This document shows positions 18,461 through 25,574 of a DNA stretch of 41,290 nucleotides, piece after piece; position 1 is the stretch's first letter, and the number at the start of each line of letters is the position of its first letter. Source of the stretch: Actinomycetota bacterium. Lineage in GTDB: Bacteria > Actinomycetota > Thermoleophilia > RBG-16-64-13. The notes below the pieces were generated by a model, which was not told the origin of the DNA, searched no databases, and saw only the letters and a list, made by a program, of their open reading frames with translations. Location: contig JAMDEO010000127.1 in the NCBI GenBank assembly GCA_023483915.1, forward strand, positions 1 to 41,290, in the 5' to 3' direction. The translations under genes and the position numbers were made by a program.

Positions 18461-18537
18461 GCGGATGTAGCTCAGTTGGCTAGAGCGTCTGCTTGCCATG
18501 CAGAAGGTCGAGGGTTCGAATCCCTTCATCCGCTCCA
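18461..18537 (+). tRNA. tRNA-Gly(GCC), CCA encoded
   Basis: GCGGATGTAGCTCAGTTGGCTAGAGCGTCTGCTTGCCATGCAGAAGGTCGAGGGTTCGAATCCCTTCATCCGCTCCA; anticodon loop TTGCCAT. Confidence 0.95.
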
Positions 18538-18559
18538 TGTTTTCCCCGCGACTACCCGA

Positions 18560-18631
18560 GGCGACGTGGCCGAGTGGCTTAGGCACGGGTCTGCAAAACC
18601 CGCTACACCGGTTCGACTCCGGTCGTCGCCT
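18560..18631 (+). tRNA. tRNA-Cys(GCA)
   Basis: GGCGACGTGGCCGAGTGGCTTAGGCACGGGTCTGCAAAACCCGCTACACCGGTTCGACTCCGGTCGTCGCCT; anticodon loop CTGCAAA; discriminator U73. Confidence 0.93.
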
Positions 18632-18713
18632 CCTCAGGCGCAGTTCTCTCCGGCCCCTTTTTTGCAGGCAAAGTCAGGAGCATGCCACCGCTATTGCTCT
18701 GGGCCGCTCGGTT

Positions 18714-18742
18714 TTGACTCATTTGGGCCCAGGGCATACATT
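18714..18742 (+). promoter_or_regulatory. Promoter for SLH-L,D-transpeptidase gene, predicted leaderless transcript
   Basis: TTGACT (18714-18719), 17 bp, TACATT (18737-18742); the ATG is 7 nt downstream of the -10. Confidence 0.65.
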
Positions 18743-18748
18743 GTTTTG

Positions 18749-20071
18749 ATGAAATGCGCACGCACGAAACGGAGCCGCGTCACCACGACCGCGCCTTTTT
18801 GGGTGCATGCTTTGCTTTGCCTCGGTCTCGTGATAGGACTGCTCGCACTTGGAATCCCTTCCAGCGGGAATGCGTCGGCTCAATCCTTCCTGGATGTGCA
18901 CGAAGGCGAATGGTTCCAGCCCGCCGTCGAGGCCTTGGCGGAGCAGGGAGCTATCACTGGGTACTCGGACGGGACTTTTCGCCCGTACGATCCGATCACG
19001 CGCGCCGACTTCGCCGTTATTATGGCAGCCATTTTGCACCTGCCGCCCCAGTACAGCAGTCCCTTCAGCGATGTGACCGGGAGCGACTGGTATGCGGGGG
19101 CGGTGGGGGCTCTCGAGGACCTGGGCATCATTCAGGGCACTGCCGCCGGCACCTTCAACCCCTCGGGGGAGGTAGAGCGGCAACAAGCCGCGACCTTCAT
19201 GATTCGTGCAACCGCCTACCAAAACACAATTGACCCGGAGAATGGGATTGAGTTGATGACCGATGCGGAGGAAGCTGCAGCCTGGTTGGGGAGCTTCAAA
19301 GACCGATGGTCGATCACACCGGCCCACTCCTTATCCGTGGCCAATTGCTTTCGACTTGGGATAGTGTCCGGCTACGCGGACCTTCGCTTCTATCCCTTCG
19401 TGACGATCACTCGGGCCCAGGCGGCGGGAATGGTCTACGCAGGACTCGTGATGCAGCGCCCGGCGCGCACGGAGCCGCCAGTCCAAGTAGCTGCCGAGAG
19501 CGGTTATCCAACATTGGTCGCCGGAGCGACGGGGTTCTTCGTCGGTTGGCTTGAACGAAGGTTGACGGCTCTCTCTTACCGGCCAGGAATGGTCGACGGG
19601 ATCTTCGATGAGCGGACGGCTGACGCCGTCCTTGCTTTCCAGAAGGCAGAAGGCTTACCCAGGACTGCGGACGCATCGGACAGGGTGATCCGCGAACTCA
19701 TCTCGGCATCCGTGCCCATGCCGCGTAAGACGCTCGGCGGCAAAAGGGTCGAGATAGACCTGACCCGACAGATCCTGTTGTTGATCGAAGGTCCTGATGT
19801 CACCGCCACCATTCCAGTAGCCACCGGACGCGCCGGTTGGAGAACGCCCACTGGATCCTTCTCCATTGAAAGAAAGCTGCCCTATTGGCGGGAAAGCAGG
19901 CTGGGTCTTCTGTACAAACCGGCGTACTTCTATGGCGGGTATGCCATCCACGGGTCATACTCGGTCCCGGCTGCTCCGGCAAGCCACGGCTGCGTGCGGG
20001 TGGCCGTCACCACGATGGACTGGCTGTACCCGCTGCTGCCGATAGGTATGAGGGTAGACGTGTACTATTAG
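18749..20071 (+). CDS. Secreted SLH-domain L,D-transpeptidase (3x SLH + PG_binding_1 + YkuD)
   Basis: N-terminal signal/TM (FWVHALLCLGLVIGLLALGIPSSGNASA); three SLH repeats (FLDVHEGEWFQPAVEALAEQGAITGYSDGTFRPYDPITRADF...); PG-binding (GFFVGWLERRLTALSYRPGMVDGIFDERTADAVLAFQKAEGL); YkuD catalytic HGSYSVPAAPASHGCVRV. The ORF start at 18356 runs through tRNAs and is not plausible. Confidence 0.88.
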   Translation: MKCARTKRSRVTTTAPFWVHALLCLGLVIGLLALGIPSSGNASAQSFLDVHEGEWFQPAVEALAEQGAITGYSDGTFRPYDPITRADFAVIMAAILHLPPQYSSPFSDVTGSDWYAGAVGALEDLGIIQGTAAGTFNPSGEVERQQAATFMIRATAYQNTIDPENGIELMTDAEEAAAWLGSFKDRWSITPAHSLSVANCFRLGIVSGYADLRFYPFVTITRAQAAGMVYAGLVMQRPARTEPPVQVAAESGYPTLVAGATGFFVGWLERRLTALSYRPGMVDGIFDERTADAVLAFQKAEGLPRTADASDRVIRELISASVPMPRKTLGGKRVEIDLTRQILLLIEGPDVTATIPVATGRAGWRTPTGSFSIERKLPYWRESRLGLLYKPAYFYGGYAIHGSYSVPAAPASHGCVRVAVTTMDWLYPLLPIGMRVDVYY

Positions 20072-20098
20072 GCGCTGTATCATGACCGACCTGAGATC

Positions 20099-20170
20099 GG
20101 GCGCTTAGCTCAGGGGGAGAGCGCTTCCTTGACGCGGAAGAGGCCATAGGTTCAAATCCTATAGCGCCCA
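20099..20170 (+). tRNA. tRNA-Val(GAC)
   Basis: GGGCGCTTAGCTCAGGGGGAGAGCGCTTCCTTGACGCGGAAGAGGCCATAGGTTCAAATCCTATAGCGCCCA; anticodon loop TTGACGC. Confidence 0.95.
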
Positions 20171-20212
20171 CTCCCGAGATGGTGGTTCGCCACGCCTTTC
20201 TTGCGAGGCTCC

Positions 20213-22126
20213 ATGAAGGTACTGCTTCCTGACGGATCAGATCTAATCGTGCCCGACGGTGCTACCGGCACCGATGTTGCCCAAACTATCGGACAACGAT
20301 TGGCCAAGGCCGCTGTCGCCGTCAAGATCAATGGCGAAGTGGTGGACATGGCTACAGCGGTCCACGATGGGGACAGCGTGGCAGTAATCACGGACTCGTC
20401 ACCGGAGGGGCTCGAAGTCATCCGCCATTCTGCCGCGCACGTTCTTGCTGAGGCGGCGGTCAAGCTTTACCCAGGTACCAAAGTTGCCATCGGCCCTGCC
20501 ATCAGGGACGGGTTCTACTACGACTTCGAATTCCCCCAACAGGTAGGCGAGGACGATCTGCATAAGATCACCGACCAGATGACGCGGCTGCTGACTGAGC
20601 ATCGCGCGTTCAATCGCCGTCAGGTGAGCCGGGAGGAAGCTCTGAAGCTATTTGCGGACGAGCCATACAAGAGCGAGCTTATCCGCGATCTGCCCGAAGG
20701 CAGCGCAATATCCATCTACACTCAGGGAGAATTCACCGATCTCTGCCGGGGGCCACATGTTCCGGATACGGCCCGCATCGGGGCTGTGGCCCTCCTCTCG
20801 GTGGCGGGGGCATATTGGCGCGGAGACAGCAAGAAGCCCATGCTCACCCGCATCTATGGGACTGCCTTCCCCACGAAAAAGGAATTGGACGAGTATCTCA
20901 CCAGGCTTGAGATGGCGCGCCAGCGCGACCATCGGCGTCTGGGGCGCGAGCTTGGCTTGTTCAGCTTCCATGATGAAGGACCGGGGTTCCCCTTCTTCCA
21001 TCCCAAGGGCATGCGCGTGATCAATGCGTTGCTGGATTATTGGCGAAGGGAGCACGTTGCCGCGGGCTACGACGAGACCAAGACCCCCATCATGCTAGAA
21101 CGTACCCTGTGGGAGCACTCCGGTCATTGGGACAACTACAAAGACAACATGTATTTCACGGTGATCGACGAAGTAGATTTCGCAGTGAAGCCCATGAACT
21201 GTCCCGGCGGTACGCTGATCTACAAGACCGATCAGCACTCGTACCGCGACTTTCCCATGCGCATGGCCGAGTTGGGACTCGTGCATAGACATGAGCTTTC
21301 TGGGGTGCTTCACGGGTTGTTCCGCGTGCGGATGTTCACTCAGGACGACGCGCACATTTTCTGCCTGCCCACCCAGGTAGAGGATGAAATCGTCGGCGTC
21401 ATCGACCTGGTGCAGCGCATGTACCGAACATTCGGTTTCGAGCGCGTACATATCGAACTGTCCACGCGCCCCGCCAAATCCATCGGTACCGAAGAGATGT
21501 GGCACACCGCGGAGAGTGCCCTCGCGGCAGCTCTGGAGAGGGCCGGGCTCGAGTACGTGTTGAATCCCGGAGACGGCGCCTTCTACGGGCCCAAGATAGA
21601 CTTCCACATCGAGGACGTCATGGGTAGGACGTGGCAATGTGCCACCTGCCAGCTCGACTTTGCCATGCCGGAGAAGCTTGACCTCGACTATGTCGGGGAG
21701 GACAACCAGAAGCACCGCCCGGTCATGATCCACAGGACCGTACTCGGCAGCGTGGAGCGGTTTCTCGCCATCCTCATCGAGCATTACGGAGGGGCATTGC
21801 CCGCTTGGCTGGCGCCGGTTCAGGCAGTCGTGGTTCCGGTGGCCGATCGCCACGTGGAGTACGCGGAAACCGTGAGCCGCAGGCTTGCGGGTACAGGGCT
21901 CCGGGTGGAGGTCGATGGCCGCACGGAATCGGTTTCGAAGAAGATTCGCGACGGTGAGGTCCTCAAGGTGCCCTTCCTGCTGGTAGTTGGCGACCGGGAG
22001 GTCGAGAGCCAGACCGTCACAATCCGCACACGCGGCAGCAAAGAGACGGCCTCGTATTCCCTCGAGAAGGCCTCGGCCGAGTTGGACGCCAAGGCCGCGC
22101 CCCCTGCGGTAGGGTCAGGCGCTTGA
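20213..22126 (+). CDS. thrS: Threonyl-tRNA synthetase
   Basis: TGS domain, editing motif HSAAHVLAEA, class II motifs (MNCPGGTLIYKT, RHELSGVLHGLFRVRMFTQDDAHIFC), C-terminal anticodon-binding domain. ATG 20213 preferred over TTG 20201. Confidence 0.96.
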   Translation: MKVLLPDGSDLIVPDGATGTDVAQTIGQRLAKAAVAVKINGEVVDMATAVHDGDSVAVITDSSPEGLEVIRHSAAHVLAEAAVKLYPGTKVAIGPAIRDGFYYDFEFPQQVGEDDLHKITDQMTRLLTEHRAFNRRQVSREEALKLFADEPYKSELIRDLPEGSAISIYTQGEFTDLCRGPHVPDTARIGAVALLSVAGAYWRGDSKKPMLTRIYGTAFPTKKELDEYLTRLEMARQRDHRRLGRELGLFSFHDEGPGFPFFHPKGMRVINALLDYWRREHVAAGYDETKTPIMLERTLWEHSGHWDNYKDNMYFTVIDEVDFAVKPMNCPGGTLIYKTDQHSYRDFPMRMAELGLVHRHELSGVLHGLFRVRMFTQDDAHIFCLPTQVEDEIVGVIDLVQRMYRTFGFERVHIELSTRPAKSIGTEEMWHTAESALAAALERAGLEYVLNPGDGAFYGPKIDFHIEDVMGRTWQCATCQLDFAMPEKLDLDYVGEDNQKHRPVMIHRTVLGSVERFLAILIEHYGGALPAWLAPVQAVVVPVADRHVEYAETVSRRLAGTGLRVEVDGRTESVSKKIRDGEVLKVPFLLVVGDREVESQTVTIRTRGSKETASYSLEKASAELDAKAAPPAVGSGA

Positions 22127-22151
22127 GGCTCGGCAGGCCTTGGGCTATACT
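22123..22151 (+). promoter_or_regulatory. Promoter for the infC-rpmI-rplT operon
   Basis: TTGAGG (22123-22128), 17 bp, TATACT (22146-22151), overlapping the end of thrS. Confidence 0.6.
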
Positions 22152-22260
22152 TCGCGGTTGCATAAAGAGGAAGCCGTCCTTCCCACCTCGTGCCTCGTTG
22201 GCGCTGGGTCAAGCCATAGATGGTCAGCGGTCAGGCGTTTGACAGCGCGGCCGCATTGGG

Positions 22261-22286
22261 AAGAGCGGTGGCGGACCGCTCTTTTT
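22261..22286 (+). terminator. Intrinsic terminator/attenuator in the infC leader
   Basis: AAGAGCGGT-GGCGG-ACCGCTCTT followed by a T-run (22282-22286): 9-bp stem, 5-nt loop, downstream of the predicted promoter and about 140 nt upstream of infC. Confidence 0.8.
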
Positions 22287-22427
22287 GCGTGTGCAAGTGG
22301 AGAAAGGCTGTTGGGAATTGAAGCTCCGACCCTCAGGGTGCGCCGCCCAGTGCGGCCTGGGGATCGCGGCCTGATTTCCCGACAGCCCCCCAACTAACCG
22401 GTAGCGCCGGGGGAGGTGCAGGGCAAC

Positions 22428-22937
22428 ATAGCCGATATCGTTCGCATCAACGAGAAGATCCGCGCAGACGAAGTCCGGTTGATCGGACCGGATGGTGAGC
22501 AGGTAGGGATCGTGGACATCCGTGAGGCGCTGAATTACGCCGACAGGCTGAATCTCGATTTGGTCGAGGTAGCGCCGATGGCCAATCCGCCGGTCTGCAA
22601 GGTGATGGATTACGGCAAGTATAGGTACGAGCAAGAACAGAAGGCTAAGGAAGCGCGTAAGCGTCAGACGACCATCAGCATCAAGGAGATCAAGCTGAGG
22701 CCGAAGATCGACGACCACGACTTCGAGACGAAGAAAGGGCACGTCGAGCGTTTTCTTAGAAAAGGAGACAAAGTCAAACTCACGATCATGTTTCGCGGCA
22801 GAGAGCTTGTCCATCCTCATCTGGGGGAGAGGCTGCTCCGCCGAATGGCCGAAGATTTGGGCGAAATCAGCGAGGTGGAATCGCAGCCCAGTCTGGACGG
22901 CAGAAACATGGTCATGATGCTGGCCCCAAAGCGCTGA
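22428..22937 (+). CDS. infC: Translation initiation factor IF-3, probably initiating at ATA (22428)
   Basis: [23 protein letters not shown]...[27 protein letters not shown]...GKDKVKL-like core. The ORF-track GTG at 22416 lies inside the SD sequence GGAGGTG (22412-22418); the ATA is 9 nt past it. Confidence 0.9.
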   Translation: MADIVRINEKIRADEVRLIGPDGEQVGIVDIREALNYADRLNLDLVEVAPMANPPVCKVMDYGKYRYEQEQKAKEARKRQTTISIKEIKLRPKIDDHDFETKKGHVERFLRKGDKVKLTIMFRGRELVHPHLGERLLRRMAEDLGEISEVESQPSLDGRNMVMMLAPKR

Positions 22938-23032
22938 CCGGCGCGGGGCGGCTCGGCCGCCACAGCTATGACGGAGCCTCCTGGATCGGGGGGTCGGCGT
23001 GAGTCGGCCCGAGCAAGGACAAAGGGAAAGCC

Positions 23033-23227
23033 ATGCCTAAGAACAAAACGCACAAGGGAACGAAGAAGCGCGTGAAGGTGACCGCTACCGGCAAGCTCAT
23101 GAAGAAACGGGCTTTCGGGAGCCACCTACTCACGAAGAAGTCCGCCAATCGCAAGCGGAAGATCCGCAAGGCGCTGGTTGTCTGCGCGAGCGATCAAGGC
23201 CGCCTGCGCCATCTTCTGGGCCGCTAG
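23033..23227 (+). CDS. rpmI: 50S ribosomal protein L35
   Basis: MPKNKTHKGTKKRVKVTATGKLMKKRAFGSHLLTKKSANRKRKIRK, downstream of infC. Confidence 0.96.
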   Translation: MPKNKTHKGTKKRVKVTATGKLMKKRAFGSHLLTKKSANRKRKIRKALVVCASDQGRLRHLLGR

Positions 23228-23239
23228 GAGGACGGGGTC

Positions 23240-23599
23240 ATGCCTAGGGTAAAGAGAAGCATCCACGCCCAGAAGAAACGCCGCAAAACCCTGGATGAGG
23301 CCAAGGGCTATTGGGGCCTCAAGAAGTCGTCATACCGGAGAGCCAAGGAGCAACTCCTCAAATCCGGCACCTACGCGTATCGGGACCGGCGCGCGCGGAA
23401 GCGTGAATTCCGCCGGTTATGGATCACGAGGATCAACGCGGGAGCTCGCGAGCACGGGATGAGCTACAACGAGCTTATTCACGGGTTGAAGGAAGCTAAC
23501 ATAGAGGTTGACCGCAAGATCCTCGCAGATCTCGCAGTGCGTGAGCCTGAGGTCTTTGCCCAGATGGCGGCCAGGGCCAAAGAGGCACTCGTCGGTTAA
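23240..23599 (+). CDS. rplT: 50S ribosomal protein L20
   Basis: [80 protein letters not shown]. Confidence 0.97.
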   Translation: MPRVKRSIHAQKKRRKTLDEAKGYWGLKKSSYRRAKEQLLKSGTYAYRDRRARKREFRRLWITRINAGAREHGMSYNELIHGLKEANIEVDRKILADLAVREPEVFAQMAARAKEALVG

Positions 23600-23649
23600 G
23601 GTTCTGAGCGGCAGGCCGCCGGTCTAGTGGGCGAGCGGGGTCAACCACC

Positions 23650-24489
23650 ATGATTCGCGATATCGCCGGACGGCAGAACCACAGCGTCAAACTGGCCCAA
23701 AAGCTCCAGAGGAAGAACTACCGCCGGGAACATGGGCTTCTGGTTGCCGAAGGAATGGATCTCTTGGCGATCGCAGTGGAGTCTGAGGCCGACCTTCGAG
23801 AGGTCCTTGTCCGTCAAGACCTTGTCGGTAGGCTTCCGGCAGGGCTCGTCGAACGAGCGGAGGCGGGGGCACTCAACATCGGCGTCTGTTCGGCTGAGGT
23901 TCTGAGCGCGGCGAGTTCGCTGGGAGGGGCGGCAGACGTCGTCTTTGTCTGCGGGGAGCCACAGTGGAGTCTAGGAGACCTTGACCTGGAGCAAGGGGTC
24001 GTAGTCTACCTTCAGGAGGTAGGAGATCCAGGGAACGTAGGTACGTTGGTGCGCTCGTGCGTTGCCTTTGGCTCGGCGGGTCTCGTCTGCTCCCCCGGCA
24101 CGGCTGATCCATATGGGCCTAAGGCCATGCGGGCCGGCATGGGGGCACAGTTCCTGCTCCCACTGGTGACAGAGGTGAACGCCCAGGATCTCATGGCGAG
24201 GCTGGAGGTGCTGCGGAAGCAGGGTGCCCAGCCCGCTGATGTCTTGATAGCCGACTCGCGGAGTGGGGAGGACGTCGCGGAGATCTCGCGCGCAGAAGTC
24301 GGAGCAATCATAGTCCTTGGCGCAGAGCGGCGTGGCCCAGGAAACGAGTGGCGCGGACGAAGCCGTGTACGGATTCCTCAAGCCCGGTTCGACTCACTCA
24401 ACGTGGCAATGGCGGGGACGATCCTGCTGTATGAGCTCCATCGGGCCCAGGAGCGACGCGTAGTAGCAATCAATCAGCCGGTCCGCTAG
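23650..24489 (+). CDS. TrmH/SpoU-family RNA methyltransferase
   Basis: N-terminal KLAQKLQRKNYRREHGLLVAEGMDLL; SPOUT motifs LQEVGDPGNVGTLVRSCVAFG, IIVLGAERRGPG, SLNVAMAGTILLYELHR. Confidence 0.88.
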   Translation: MIRDIAGRQNHSVKLAQKLQRKNYRREHGLLVAEGMDLLAIAVESEADLREVLVRQDLVGRLPAGLVERAEAGALNIGVCSAEVLSAASSLGGAADVVFVCGEPQWSLGDLDLEQGVVVYLQEVGDPGNVGTLVRSCVAFGSAGLVCSPGTADPYGPKAMRAGMGAQFLLPLVTEVNAQDLMARLEVLRKQGAQPADVLIADSRSGEDVAEISRAEVGAIIVLGAERRGPGNEWRGRSRVRIPQARFDSLNVAMAGTILLYELHRAQERRVVAINQPVR

Positions 24490-24493
24490 GATT

Positions 24494-25564
24494 GTGGGCC
24501 TGGAAGGAGGGGGCATAGCAGCGCAACCGAGCATTTCCGAACAAATCTCGCGGCCGGACCTAAGGGCCATCTATTCCCACGCCATGGAGTCCATTGCCAC
24601 CGCGACCGATCTCGCCTCCCTGGATGCCGCGAGGGTGCGATTCTTGGGGAGAAAGGCCGAACTTACTGCCCTTCTTCGCAGCATCCCAGAATTGCCGGTC
24701 GCTGAACGTCCCGAGGTGGGCAAGATCGGCAATCTCGTCCGGCGCGAACTCGAGGCGGCCATCGAGGCGCGCCGCGAGGAGCTCGAGGCCGGCGAGCTCA
24801 TGCTGGGATTGGAAAAGGACCGGGTTGACATCAGCCTTCCCGGGTGGACGCTACCACTGGGGCATCTTCATTTGGTGACTCAGACGCGGCGGGAGATCGA
24901 GGACATCTTCATCGGCATGGGCTACGAGGTGGCCGACGGGCCCGAGGTCGAGACCGACTACTACAACTTCGAAGCCTTGAATACGCCCGCGGATCATCCC
25001 GCACGCTCTCTCCACGATACGTTCTTCGTCAATGATCAGGTCCTGTTGAGGACGCATACCTCACCAGTCCAAATACGGACGATGGAGAGGCAACGGCCAC
25101 CTATTCACATCATTATCCCGGGAAAGGCTTATCGCCGCGATTCCGACGCCACCCACACACCCATGTTCCACCAGGTCGAGGGACTGGTCGTCGGTGAGCA
25201 CGTCACTCTGGCCGATCTCAAGGGCACACTGGAGACATTTGCTCGCGCGATGTTTGGCAGCGAACGGCAGGTGCGCTTACGGCCGCATTTCTTTCCGTTC
25301 ACGGAGCCTTCGGTGGAGGTCGACGTTTCCTGCATGATTTGTGAAGGAGCCGGATGCCGCCTGTGCAAGAAAAGCGGGTGGCTCGAGATTCTGGGCGCAG
25401 GCATGGTGGATCCGAACGTGTTTGGCTTCGTCGACTACGACCCAGAGGTGTACTCCGGCTTTGCCTTCGGTATGGGCATCGAGCGAATCGCGATGCTCAA
25501 GCACGGTGTGAACGATCTCCGCCTTTTCTTCGAAAACGATCTGCGCTTCTTGCGCCAATTCTGA
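24494..25564 (+). CDS. pheS: Phenylalanyl-tRNA synthetase alpha subunit
   Basis: RVRFLGRKAELTALLR, HPLGHLHLVTQTRREIEDIFIGMGY-like region, GPEVETDYYNFEALNTPADHPARSLHDTF, FRFFPFTEPSVEV-like region. Exact start uncertain (AAGGAGG at 24504-24510). Confidence 0.95.
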   Translation: MGLEGGGIAAQPSISEQISRPDLRAIYSHAMESIATATDLASLDAARVRFLGRKAELTALLRSIPELPVAERPEVGKIGNLVRRELEAAIEARREELEAGELMLGLEKDRVDISLPGWTLPLGHLHLVTQTRREIEDIFIGMGYEVADGPEVETDYYNFEALNTPADHPARSLHDTFFVNDQVLLRTHTSPVQIRTMERQRPPIHIIIPGKAYRRDSDATHTPMFHQVEGLVVGEHVTLADLKGTLETFARAMFGSERQVRLRPHFFPFTEPSVEVDVSCMICEGAGCRLCKKSGWLEILGAGMVDPNVFGFVDYDPEVYSGFAFGMGIERIAMLKHGVNDLRLFFENDLRFLRQF

Positions 25565-25574
25565 CGGAGTTGTC

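Noticed and set aside
18356-18748. N-terminal 131 aa of the listed 571-aa ORF
   Set aside because: This part translates through tRNA-Gly and tRNA-Cys. The real start is ATG 18749 next to a promoter, with a signal peptide directly following.
20171-20212. T-box riboswitch upstream of thrS
   Set aside because: The gap between tRNA-Val and thrS is only about 40 nt, with no T-box consensus (TGGNACCGCG) or specifier hairpin.
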